From Thermoplasmata archaeon (GTDB lineage: Archaea; Thermoplasmatota; Thermoplasmata; Lutacidiplasmatales; UBA184): DNA of 18,357 nt. A program made the translations under genes and the position numbers. The stretch is taken from contig JASHYB010000120.1 in the NCBI GenBank assembly GCA_030043255.1, forward strand, positions 1 through 18,357, in the 5' to 3' direction. Shown piece after piece: positions 1-5,916 of the stretch (position 1 is its first letter; each line of letters starts with the position of its first letter). The notes below the pieces were generated by a model. That model saw only the letters and a list, made by a program, of their open reading frames with translations. It was not told the DNA's origin and searched no databases.

Positions 1-252
1 GCCGGCTTCCCGCTCGCCATCATGATGACGGTGGGCGGCGGGGCCTGGGACAACGGCAAGAAGTACATCGAGAGCGGCCACTTCGGCGGCAAGCACTCGG
101 AGGCCCACAAGGCGGCCGTCGTCGGCGACACCGTCGGCGACGCGACCAAGGACACCGCCGGGCCGGCGATCAACCCGCTGATCAAGGTGGTCAACACGAT
201 CTCGATCCTGTTCGTCGCACTGATCGTGGCCCATTCGGTCATCCACTTCTGA
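1..252 (+). CDS. hppA: Membrane-bound proton-translocating pyrophosphatase, C-terminal fragment
   Basis: This is the 3' end of a gene that enters from the left edge; the frame is open from base 1, giving about 83 residues. The segment GGGAWDNGKKYIESG, the following GGKHSEAHKAAVVGDTVGD and the DTAGPAINPLIKV stretch are hallmark C-terminal sequences of H+-translocating membrane pyrophosphatases. That region carries Asp and Lys residues of the conserved pyrophosphate/Mg site. The protein ends in a final transmembrane helix (ISILFVALIVAHSVI). The family hydrolyses pyrophosphate and pumps protons (or Na+) outward across the cytoplasmic membrane. The internal ATG at 22 is not the start. Ion specificity and K+ dependence cannot be judged because the deciding residues lie outside the window. 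Its relation to the secreted-protein locus downstream is probably only adjacency. Confidence 0.93.
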   Translation, partial: AGFPLAIMMTVGGGAWDNGKKYIESGHFGGKHSEAHKAAVVGDTVGDATKDTAGPAINPLIKVVNTISILFVALIVAHSVIHF

Positions 253-312
253 GCCGGCTGCGGCCCTGCGACTGCGAGAGTCGGCCGGGACCGCGCGACC
301 GCCCACCGGGCC

Positions 313-352
313 GGCCTCGCCCCGTCCCTACGCGGTCGGGGCCCACGAGGCC
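313..352. terminator. Imperfect GC hairpin after hppA
   Basis: GGCCTCG (313-319) pairs with CGAGGCC (346-352), and CCCCG (320-324) pairs with CGGGG (337-341). A four-base bulge (342-345) interrupts the right arm. It lies about 60 nt after the hppA stop in a 375-nt gene-free gap (253-627). No U-rich tract follows, so a role in termination or 3'-end stability is a guess. The rest of the gap holds a palindrome GCTCCGGAGC (543-552) and the promoter of the next gene; I saw no supported gene in it. Confidence 0.35.
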
Positions 353-527
353 GAGGGGGGACCGAATTCCGGATCGGCGTCAGAGGCACGGTCGGCTTCG
401 CAGGTCGTTTCGCGAACGCTGGCCTTCCCGTGGTTCCCGAACGGGTGCTTGGCCGTGCCCCGCCGGGCGGAGTCGACTCCCGGTCGCGGCGCACGTCGCC
501 GAGGATGTCGGGGGCGCCGAAGCCGGC

Positions 528-585
528 ACGATTCCGGGGTTTGCTCCGGAGCATTGTCGCATCGGGTTCCGCTCCGAGATAGACC
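528..585 (+). promoter_or_regulatory. Promoter 1 of the paralogue array (dyad plus GTTCC box)
   Basis: ACGAT (528-532) and TTGCT (541-545) form the degenerate version of a dyad ACGAT-N8-ATCGT seen before all four paralogues. GTTCC begins at 566, exactly 38 nt after the dyad start and 62 nt before the ATG. The TATA-position sequence is GAGATAGA, poorer than the CTTAA/CATAA of the other copies. A short hairpin GGGGG(605-609)/CCCCC(614-618) sits just before the start codon where a ribosome site would be, which may dampen translation of this copy. Position conservation is observed; function is inferred. Confidence 0.6.
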
Positions 586-627
586 TAGCCGTGCTCCTAC
601 CCACGGGGGAACTCCCCCACGGAAACT

Positions 628-1233
628 ATGTCGAAGCGGTGGGTACTCGGGATTGGGGTCGCGCTAGCGGTCGTGGCGTTGGCGGGCACGGGATTCGCCG
701 CCTTCACGGCGACCGCCACGGTGAACGGGCGTGCGAGCGCCGGATCGGTCGAGCTGGCGATCGTCAGCACGAGCGTCGGGACCTGCCAGGGCTTCAGCGG
801 CGCTCCGGCTCCCGGGGTGGGGAACTACACCTTCTCCGGCCTCAACGAGCAGCGGACGGCGGTCACCGTCACGGTTACGAACCTGACACCGTCCACCCTG
901 TGCTACGGCTACGTCGAGCTGGAGAACACCGGATCGGTCCCGGTGAACCTGAGCGCCGTGCTGCAGACGCCGGGGGTCTCCGGGCTGTGCGCGCCCTCCG
1001 CGTACAACTGCTACGACGTGGCCACCGCCTCCGGCCTCGAGGCGTCCGGTTACTACTTCTGGTCCGGGACCGGTCAGCGCGGGCCGACCTCCTCCGTCAC
1101 GAACATCGTCACGATCGCCCCGGGGGCGACCTACACCGACGTCATCGGGGTCGGCATTCCCGGGACCTCCACGAACGCGACGCCCTCCTCGGCGACCTTT
1201 TCGATCGTCTACACGGCGAGCGCGGGGTACTAG
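628..1233 (+). CDS. SipW-type secreted TasA/camelysin-like protein, paralogue 1
   Basis: This is a 201-aa exported protein. Residues 1-4 are basic, residues 5-24 are a hydrophobic signal, and GTGFAAFTATATVNG (20-34) matches the cleavage region and first mature strand of SipW-dependent proteins such as TasA and camelysin. The mature part is rich in Thr, Ser, Val and Gly, as in an all-beta extracellular protein. It has four Cys (53, 92, 121, 128) at the same positions in paralogues 2-4, probably two disulfides. It ends in YTASAGY. The ATG at 628 is chosen because it aligns without gaps to the other three copies. By family knowledge such proteins are processed by a dedicated signal peptidase and can polymerise into biofilm filaments; one is encoded downstream at 5913. 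Subunit function is inferred. An isolated secreted protease inhibitor or matrix protein would be an alternative. Confidence 0.85.
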   Translation: MSKRWVLGIGVALAVVALAGTGFAAFTATATVNGRASAGSVELAIVSTSVGTCQGFSGAPAPGVGNYTFSGLNEQRTAVTVTVTNLTPSTLCYGYVELENTGSVPVNLSAVLQTPGVSGLCAPSAYNCYDVATASGLEASGYYFWSGTGQRGPTSSVTNIVTIAPGATYTDVIGVGIPGTSTNATPSSATFSIVYTASAGY

Positions 1234-1453
1234 AGCGAAGCGGAAACGCTCGTCGCGGGCGAACCCCTTCCCCTCTTGGCTCGCCCGGAGCCGGGAGGAG
1301 CTGCGCCGACCTGAGGACCGGACGGAGGACGCTCGGACGTCACGATGTCCGCCGATGGCGCAGCGCGGAGGTCCGTTCACGCGCCCCGTCGGGGACCGCG
1401 CGGTTGCCGGGGGGCGGAAGGACCCCTCTCGGCGGACCTGACGGGCCCTCCGC

Positions 1454-1510
1454 ACGATTCCTCGATTTCGTACCGACCAAAGTCCCCCGGCGTTCCTAGC
1501 GGGCTTAACC
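1454..1510 (+). promoter_or_regulatory. Promoter 2 of the paralogue array
   Basis: ACGAT (1454-1458) and TTCGT (1467-1471) form a one-mismatch inverted repeat with an 8-nt spacer. GTTCCTAGCGGGCTTAACC (1492-1510) contains the box shared with copies 3 and 4, and its TTAA is the likely TATA element. The dyad starts 101 nt, and the box 63 nt, before the ATG at 1555. With TATA near 1507, transcription should start near 1531-1534 and leave a leader of about 20-25 nt. The dyad lies upstream of the core promoter, where an activator would bind. The rest of the 321-nt spacer (1234-1453) holds a weak stem (GGGCGA 1257-1262 with TCGCCC 1281-1286) and no gene I can support. Confidence 0.65.
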
Positions 1511-1554
1511 TTCTACCAGATGGAGGAACGAGGTTACCTCTTCCGGGGTAAGGT

Positions 1555-2154
1555 ATGACACGAAAGTGGATTGTGGGGATCGGCGCCGCGCTGGCCTTGG
1601 TGATCGTGGCGGGAACGGGCTTCGCGGCGTTCACGGCGACCGCGACGGTGAACGGTCGCGCGAGCGCGGGTTCGGTGCAGCTGGCGATCGTTGACGCGTA
1701 CCCTTACGACTGCGGCGGGTTCTACGGGTCGCAGTACCCGGGCCCGGGCAACTACACCTTCTACGGAGAGAACGAGGCGCAGACCTCGATCTCGCTCAGC
1801 ATCACGAATCTGACCCCGTCCGCCTGGTGCCAGGGCGTCCTCGTCTTGGAGAACGTGGGCACGGTGCCGGTGAACCTGAGCGTGACGCTCAACACCCCCG
1901 GCAGCAACGGGATCTGCGCGCCGGACGCGATCGACTGCATGGCGGTCGCCACGACCTCGGGGATCAGCGACGGCTCGCAGTTCTACTTCAACGCTGACAC
2001 GACGCCGACTTCCACGGTGACGAACTTCGCGACGCTCGCGCCGGGAGGGTACTACTCGGACCAGATCGCGGTCGAGATTGCCACGGGCTCGTCGGACGCT
2101 ACGCCCTCGTCGGCGACGTTCACCCTGGTCTACACGGCGAGCGCGGGGTACTAG
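1555..2154 (+). CDS. SipW-type secreted TasA/camelysin-like protein, paralogue 2
   Basis: This is a 199-aa exported protein that aligns closely with copies 1, 3 and 4. It has a basic N-terminus (MTRKW), a hydrophobic signal segment at about 6-24, and an invariant GTGFAAFTATATVNG at 20-34. Cys53, Cys92, Cys121 and Cys128 are retained, as are the SITNLTPSA and VLVLENVG segments and the terminal YTASAGY. Two residues are missing relative to the other copies, in the loop between the central and C-terminal conserved blocks. The loop at 47-61 (VDAYPYDCGGFYGSQ) is the most divergent part and richer in Tyr, which suggests variation on an exposed surface. The start ATG has a poor ribosome site (AAGGT directly adjacent) but aligns perfectly with its paralogues. 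Secretion is well supported; a filament role is inferred from the family and from the nearby signal peptidase. Confidence 0.85.
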   Translation: MTRKWIVGIGAALALVIVAGTGFAAFTATATVNGRASAGSVQLAIVDAYPYDCGGFYGSQYPGPGNYTFYGENEAQTSISLSITNLTPSAWCQGVLVLENVGTVPVNLSVTLNTPGSNGICAPDAIDCMAVATTSGISDGSQFYFNADTTPTSTVTNFATLAPGGYYSDQIAVEIATGSSDATPSSATFTLVYTASAGY

Positions 2155-2160
2155 GTTCGA

Positions 2161-2225
2161 GGTCGGTCGCTCGTCCGACCACGCCAACCTCTTCCGGCTT
2201 CTCCTTCGGGGCCCGGCGGGCCCCG
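2161..2225 (+). terminator. Two consecutive hairpins after paralogue 2
   Basis: GGTCGG (2161-2166) pairs with CCGACC (2175-2180), starting six bases after the stop codon. After a pyrimidine-rich run (2188-2206), CGGGGCCC (2207-2214) pairs perfectly with GGGCCCCG (2218-2225) around a 3-nt loop. The position and the pyrimidine tract between them fit 3'-end formation or mRNA protection. Archaeal termination mainly relies on U-tracts, so the mechanism is uncertain. Confidence 0.4.
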
Positions 2226-2355
2226 CGACGGGTCATCCTTAGGCCGGGGTTTCGGCCGCTCGGCGTGGGCCGTCCGGGTTCGGGCGGGTACGCGGCCCAC
2301 CGAAGGAGGGCGTTGGCGGATCGAACTCGCCGGAGGCCCGCGGCCCGGCGCCAGC

Positions 2356-2412
2356 AGCATACGGCTAAATCGTCCCTACGATAGTTCGCGCAAGTTCCTA
2401 GCGAGCATAACG
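2356..2412 (+). promoter_or_regulatory. Promoter 3 of the paralogue array
   Basis: The dyad here is AGCAT (2356-2360) and ATCGT (2369-2373): the left half is degenerate and the right half exact. An extra ACGAT lies at 2378-2382. The core box GTTCCTAGCGAGCATAACG (2394-2412) has CATAA at the TATA position. The box starts 62 nt before the ATG at 2456. The 301-nt spacer (2155-2455) otherwise contains the two hairpins at 2161-2225 and no gene I can support. Confidence 0.62.
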
Positions 2413-2455
2413 AACCCTGGACATCGGACACCGGGGAACCTCGAGGGGGAACTCG

Positions 2456-3061
2456 ATGGCTCGCAACTGGGTGGTGGGGATCGGGGCCGCGCTCGCGCTG
2501 ATCGTCGTCGCGGGGACGGGCTTCGCCGCGTTCACGGCGACCGCGACCGTGAACGGCCAGGCGAGCGCCGGAACGGTTGGCCTGGCGATCACGTCGACGT
2601 TCATCCTGGGGTGCGACGCCTTCGACGGGGCGCCGGTGCCGGGCCCGGGCAACATCACCTTCTCGGACCTGAACGAGCAGCAGACCTCCGTGACGCTCAC
2701 CGTGAGCAACCTGACCCCTTCGGCGTACTGTGACGCGTACCTGACGCTGGAGAACACCGGCTCGGTGCCGGAGAACCTCAGCGTCGTGCTCGACACGCCG
2801 GGCAGCAACGGGGTCTGCGCGCCCTCGGCGATCAACTGCTTTGCGGTCTTCACCCTCTCGGGCATCGACCAGGGCAGGTTCTGGTTCAGCGACTCGCCGT
2901 ACACCGACACTCCGACCTCGGCCGTCTCGAACCTCGTCACCTTGGCTCCGGGCGGGACCTACACCGACGCCATCGGCGTGGCGATCCCCACCGGTTCGAC
3001 CGACGCCACGCCGTCGTCGGCCGTTTTCACCTTGGCCTACACGGCCAGCGCGGGGTACTAG
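2456..3061 (+). CDS. SipW-type secreted TasA/camelysin-like protein, paralogue 3
   Basis: This is a 201-aa exported protein and the closest relative of copy 4: by hand count about 74% identical over 201 positions with no gap. The signal segment covers residues 5-24 with likely cleavage after A24 or A25 (GFA/A). The mature N-terminus AFTATATVNGQASAGTV is followed by LAITST. Four Cys (53, 92, 121, 128) and several N-x-S/T sites (for example NITF, NLTP and NLSV) fit an extracytoplasmic, possibly glycosylated protein. It ends in YTASAGY. A purine-rich GAGGGGG lies a few bases upstream of the ATG and supports this start. Family knowledge (TasA, camelysin, archaeal bundling pili) suggests a donor-strand-exchange filament subunit; that is inference here. 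Confidence 0.87.
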   Translation: MARNWVVGIGAALALIVVAGTGFAAFTATATVNGQASAGTVGLAITSTFILGCDAFDGAPVPGPGNITFSDLNEQQTSVTLTVSNLTPSAYCDAYLTLENTGSVPENLSVVLDTPGSNGVCAPSAINCFAVFTLSGIDQGRFWFSDSPYTDTPTSAVSNLVTLAPGGTYTDAIGVAIPTGSTDATPSSAVFTLAYTASAGY

Positions 3062-3106
3062 GCTCGCCGCGCGTGCGGCCCGCGACCCGGCGACCACCCC
3101 TTCGCC

Positions 3107-3125
3107 GTTCGACCCGAGGTCGAAC
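3107..3125. terminator. Perfect 8-bp hairpin after paralogue 3
   Basis: GTTCGACC (3107-3114) pairs perfectly with GGTCGAAC (3118-3125) around a CGA loop. It lies 46 nt after the stop of paralogue 3. It could mark the 3' end of this monocistronic unit, or be a protein-binding dyad. No U-tract follows. Confidence 0.4.
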
Positions 3126-3284
3126 GTGCCGAGCGAAGCGTCGCGGCGGCGACGATTGCACCCCGCGCCGCGGTATCCTCGGTCGACGCAGTCGGAGCCT
3201 CGGGCCGCGAGCGGTACGGACAGGATCGTCGGGTCGGCTCGGGCTCGAGGGGCGGGGCACGCCAGCTCGCCCGGTCGCTCGCTG

Positions 3285-3341
3285 ACGATCCGAGCGAATC
3301 GTACGGAGCAAAGCCGGCCCCCGTTCCTAGCGCGCTTAATG
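3285..3341 (+). promoter_or_regulatory. Promoter 4 of the paralogue array (perfect dyad)
   Basis: This is the only copy with a perfect dyad: ACGAT (3285-3289), an 8-nt spacer, and ATCGT (3298-3302). The core box GTTCCTAGCGCGCTTAATG (3323-3341) starts 38 nt after the dyad start and 63 nt before the ATG at 3386. Between dyad and box, copies 2 and 4 also share GTAC and CAAAG at equal positions. The 324-nt spacer (3062-3385) otherwise holds only the hairpin at 3107-3125. Confidence 0.67.
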
Positions 3342-3385
3342 TACCAGGGCTATCGGAAACCGGGTAACCTCCACAGGGGAGCACC

Positions 3386-3991
3386 ATGGCACACAAGTGG
3401 GTACTGGGGATTGGGGCAGCGCTGGCACTGATCATCGTCGCGGGGACGGGCTTCGCCGCGTTCACGGCGACCGCCACGGTGAACGGCAAGGCGAGCGCCG
3501 GGACGGTCGATCTGGCGATCACTTCCACGCAGGACCTCGGTTGCTACGCCTTCTTCGGGGCGCAGACGCCCGGGCCAGGCAACATCTCGTTCTCGGACCT
3601 GAACGAGCAGCGCACCTCGATCTCGCTGTCGGTCAGCAACCTGACGCCGTCGGCGTTCTGCGAAGCTAACGTCACCCTCGAGAACACCGGCTCGGTACCG
3701 GTCAATCTCAGCGTCGCCCTGAGCACGGCGGGCAGCAACGGGGTCTGCGCGCCCGAAGTCTACAACTGCTTCGAGGTCTTCACCCTCTCGGGGATCACCG
3801 AGGGCGTCATCTGGTTCACCAACTCCCCGATCGGGGGCACGCCGACGACGAGCGTCGCGAATGTCGTGACGCTGCTGCCGGGCGGGACGTTCACCGACCA
3901 GGTCGGGGTGGGCATTCCCCCAACCTCGTCGGATGCGACGCCCTCCTCGGCGGCCTTCACGCTGACCTACACCGCGTCAGCGGGGTTCTAG
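3386..3991 (+). CDS. SipW-type secreted TasA/camelysin-like protein, paralogue 4
   Basis: This is a 201-aa exported protein with the same layout as copies 1-3. It has a basic start (MAHKW), a signal segment at 5-24, the invariant GTGFAAFTATATVNG at 20-34, and Cys53/92/121/128. It also has SFSDLNEQRTS, SVSNLTPSA and VTLENTGSVPVNLSV in the middle and ends in YTASAGF. GGGGAG lies six bases upstream of the ATG as a ribosome site. Copies 3 and 4 differ mostly in surface-loop-like stretches (residues 49-61, 122-148), while the mature N-terminus and the core strands are kept. It is likely monocistronic, with its own promoter upstream and a strong hairpin behind it. Filament subunit is the best inference; the alternative is a soluble matrix protein. 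Confidence 0.87.
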   Translation: MAHKWVLGIGAALALIIVAGTGFAAFTATATVNGKASAGTVDLAITSTQDLGCYAFFGAQTPGPGNISFSDLNEQRTSISLSVSNLTPSAFCEANVTLENTGSVPVNLSVALSTAGSNGVCAPEVYNCFEVFTLSGITEGVIWFTNSPIGGTPTTSVANVVTLLPGGTFTDQVGVGIPPTSSDATPSSAAFTLTYTASAGF

Positions 3992-4033
3992 ACGGTGGCC
4001 ACCGCAACGGGGCGGGTTCGCGAGGAGCGCATT

Positions 4034-4061
4034 CCGCGGGCCGGTAAGCTCCGGCCCGCGG
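4034..4061 (+). terminator. Perfect 11-bp GC hairpin between paralogue 4 and the fifth secreted gene
   Basis: CCGCGGGCCGG (4034-4044) and CCGGCCCGCGG (4051-4061) are exact reverse complements around a 6-nt loop TAAGCT. It lies 42 nt after the stop of paralogue 4 and 19 nt before the next ATG. It may separate expression of the abundant subunit from the downstream minor genes by attenuation or RNA stabilisation, or simply end the transcript. No separate promoter like those of copies 1-4 was found for the next gene. Confidence 0.5.
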
Positions 4062-4080
4062 GCCGGTCCGGGGGGGCGGA

Positions 4081-4611
4081 ATGACGCTGCGGGGCCGCGC
4101 CGCGTGGGCCGTGCCGGCGCTGCTGACGGTCGTCCTGGTCGCCAGCACGGGCGCCGGCTTCGCGAGCTTCGAGAAGACGGCGACCGTCAACGGCCAGGCC
4201 TCGCGCGCCTCTTTCGAGCTGGTCATCGTCCAGATCTCGATCCTGCGCGGACCGCTCGGGATCATCCTGGTGACGACCCCGCTGCCGTCGACCCTGGCCT
4301 CGGCCTGGATCAACAACACCCCGCCGAACGCGAAGGTGAACCTCAGCGTCGTCGTCGAGAACGTCGGCACGGTGCCGGCCCAGAACGTCACGTCGGGACT
4401 GACGACCTCGACCGTGGGGTACAACCCGCGCTGCGAGGTCGGGACGGGGATGGTCCCGACCGCGCCGAACGTCCCGCCGACCGGCGTGCTGGCGCCCGGC
4501 GCCTCGCTGACGACCTACTGGGCGTTCTCGTCAGGGGAGAACCTGACGGCCTGCTACGGCCAGACGTTCTTCCAGTTCACGATAGGGTTCGTGGCGAACG
4601 CCGGCGTCTAG
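4081..4611 (+). CDS. Divergent SipW-type secreted protein (176 aa)
   Basis: This is a 176-aa protein with a signal segment (AVPALLTVVLVASTGAGFAS, 10-29) followed by FEKTATVNGQASRASFELVIV, clearly related to the mature N-terminus of the four paralogues. It also keeps VNLSVVVENVGTVPA (86-100), matching their ENTGSVPVNLS block, and ends in FVANAGV where they end in YTASAGY. The four conserved Cys are absent; only Cys118 and Cys158 remain. A hydrophobic stretch around 55-65 (LRGPLGIILVT) is also unlike the others. The ATG follows a G-rich tract that could serve as ribosome site. It lies between the main array and the Cys-rich gene, 29 nt ahead of the latter, so the two are probably cotranscribed. 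A minor, capping or anchoring subunit is a reasonable guess, by analogy with TapA beside TasA. Confidence 0.8.
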   Translation: MTLRGRAAWAVPALLTVVLVASTGAGFASFEKTATVNGQASRASFELVIVQISILRGPLGIILVTTPLPSTLASAWINNTPPNAKVNLSVVVENVGTVPAQNVTSGLTTSTVGYNPRCEVGTGMVPTAPNVPPTGVLAPGASLTTYWAFSSGENLTACYGQTFFQFTIGFVANAGV

Positions 4612-4640
4612 GGCGCGACGGGGGCCGGAGCTCCGGGGCC

Positions 4641-5204
4641 GTGAGAGGGGCGTACGTCGCCGCGGCCGCCGTCGCGTTCCTCGCGCTCAGCGGGGTCGGC
4701 TTCGCCTGCGTCCAGGGCAGCAGCTGCCAGGGCGGCAACGGCGGGGGCTGCTCCTCCAGCCCGGAGATCAGCTGGGTGAACCCGGCGTCGACCGTCGGGA
4801 GCGCGAGCTGGGTGAGCTGCCACGAGTCGTTCACGAGCTCGGCGCTCACCCTGACGGTCTCCGGACTGACCCCGGGGGCGACCTGCTCGCTCTCGGCGAC
4901 CCTGGAGAACGTCGGCCAAGAGGAGGTCACGCTCGGCGCGTCGATCTCGACGTCGACCTCCAGCTGCCGGTCCTACAGCTACTCGGACAACCTATTGGGG
5001 GCGGCGCCGGCGCCGTCGCTCTCCCCCGACAAGACCTTCGGCTACAAGGCGCTCGTGAAGCTGGGAGGCTCGGCGCCGGACAGTTGCGAGGGGACGACCC
5101 TCACGTTCACCGTGACGATCACCGCCGACGGCACCAGCTCCTGCAACGGCTTCCCCGACGGGCTCGTCCTGTCGTCGACGGACGGCGCGAACTGCTGCGA
5201 GTAG
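4641..5204 (+). CDS. Cys-rich divergent SipW-type secreted protein (187 aa)
   Basis: This 187-aa protein starts at GTG 4641; the open frame runs much further upstream but overlaps the preceding gene, and this start places a signal peptide at the N-terminus (AYVAAAAVAFLALSGVGFA, 4-22). Ten Cys follow (23, 29, 37, 60, 82, 109, 149, 168, 185, 186), including a terminal CCE. TLTVSGLTPGATCSLSATLE and the adjoining NVGQEEVTLGA (70-100) match the core TLTVSNLTPSAYC...LENTGSVPENLSV block of the paralogues, so it is a distant member. The first mature residue may be Cys23, but GFAC is a poor lipobox. Expected to be heavily disulfide-bonded outside the cell. A filament tip, base or cell-wall linker is an inference; function is unknown. 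Confidence 0.75.
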   Translation: MRGAYVAAAAVAFLALSGVGFACVQGSSCQGGNGGGCSSSPEISWVNPASTVGSASWVSCHESFTSSALTLTVSGLTPGATCSLSATLENVGQEEVTLGASISTSTSSCRSYSYSDNLLGAAPAPSLSPDKTFGYKALVKLGGSAPDSCEGTTLTFTVTITADGTSSCNGFPDGLVLSSTDGANCCE

Positions 5205-5247
5205 CGGACGGCCCCCCCCTCGCGCGGGGTGACTAGGTATCCCGCAA

Positions 5248-5261
5248 GGCCGGCGCCGGCC
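5248..5261. repeat. 14-nt perfect palindrome
   Basis: Bases 5248-5261 (GGCCGGCGCCGGCC) are self-complementary and lie 43 nt after the stop of the Cys-rich gene, ahead of the regulator promoter. This may be a 3'-end hairpin for the upstream unit. With no loop and high local GC content, a chance origin is also possible. Confidence 0.3.
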
Positions 5262-5300
5262 CGACCTCTCCGAGGGTGGACCCCGCCCGGCGTCGCCAAA

Positions 5301-5320
5301 AACTCTGCAAGGAGTTATAT
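5301..5320 (+). promoter_or_regulatory. TATA promoter of the regulator-peptidase operon, with overlapping inverted repeat
   Basis: TTATAT (5315-5320) is the clearest TATA box in the window and stands out from GC-rich surroundings. An inverted repeat AACTC (5301-5305), 6-nt spacer, GAGTT (5312-5316) overlaps the BRE/TATA region. The expected transcription start is near 5343-5345, about 45 nt before the ATG at 5389. A dyad over the TATA box is where a repressor would act, so autoregulation by the first gene product is plausible but not shown. Confidence 0.6.
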
Positions 5321-5388
5321 CTCAGGTCAAGCGGTGCCCGCAGCACCGGGACCCGGCGCTGCCGGGAGGGGAGGACGAGCGGGCCGAG

Positions 5389-5916
5389 ATGGGGACGCCG
5401 CGGCGCTATCGTGCGAAGTTGGAGGTCCTGCGGGACCTCGTCCTCGCCGCGGCGCGAGAACCCCGGAAGACCCGGATCATCGGGCTCGCGAACCTGAACC
5501 GCTCCTCGTTTGACCGCTACGTCCGCCTCGCGATCTCGCTCGGGCTGCTGGAGCACCGCGGCGCCGGCTACGCGCCGACGGCGCTGGCCGAGGGCTGGCT
5601 GGAGGCGGTCGACTCGGTCCTCGGGAAGGGGACCGAGCTCTCCACGGCGCTCGGGCAGTTGAGCCAGATCACCGTGCGGGGGTCCCGCGCGAAAGCGGGC
5701 CCCTCCTCGTTCGACCGGGACTCCACGGTCCGCTCCATCGCTCGTCTGGCCTGGTCGAACCTGACCGTGCCCGAGCTCACGGAAGGGATGGCGGCGCGTA
5801 GCGGCGCGATCCTCACGGTCCCGTCGGACCGGTCCCCCTCGCCCGTTCGGGCTCGCACCCCGCCGCCGTTGTCCGAGGGGGAGACGGGCCGCGGCCTCAG
5901 GATGGCCCGCCGATGA
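5389..5916 (+). CDS. Winged-helix transcriptional regulator
   Basis: This is a 175-aa cytoplasmic protein. Residues 6-70 (RYRAKLEVLRDLVLAAAREP, then RKTRIIGLANLNRSSFDRYV, ending SLGLLEHRGAGYAPTALAEG) match the archaeal winged-helix pattern of the COG3432/HTH_45 type. In that pattern KTRI..ANLN.SSFDRY is helix-turn-helix and GAGYAPT is the wing. The C-terminal 100 residues are poorly conserved looking, rich in Ser, Pro and Arg, and may be disordered. It is the first gene of an operon; its stop overlaps the next start by ATGA (5913-5916). A purine-rich GGGAGGGGAGG lies about 15 nt upstream of the ATG. Context suggests control of the secreted-protein locus, possibly through the ACGAT dyads before the four paralogues. 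DNA-binding class is fairly sure; target is inferred. Confidence 0.8.
   Translation: MGTPRRYRAKLEVLRDLVLAAAREPRKTRIIGLANLNRSSFDRYVRLAISLGLLEHRGAGYAPTALAEGWLEAVDSVLGKGTELSTALGQLSQITVRGSRAKAGPSSFDRDSTVRSIARLAWSNLTVPELTEGMAARSGAILTVPSDRSPSPVRARTPPPLSEGETGRGLRMARR

Noticed and set aside
2120..3097. Minus-strand open frame of 325 codons opposite paralogue 3
   Set aside because: No recognisable domain and strongly Arg-biased; similar antisense frames appear opposite each paralogue because the coding strands are similar.
528..3991. Regularly spaced repeats as a CRISPR-like or mobile array
   Set aside because: The period of about 900 nt is explained by four duplicated genes with their promoters; no short direct repeats with unique spacers, transposase or terminal inverted repeats were found.
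4641..4710. Lipoprotein signal in the Cys-rich protein (GFAC)
   Set aside because: The residues before the Cys do not fit a good lipobox (Gly at -3, Phe at -2), and the motif resembles the GxGFA cleavage site of its relatives.
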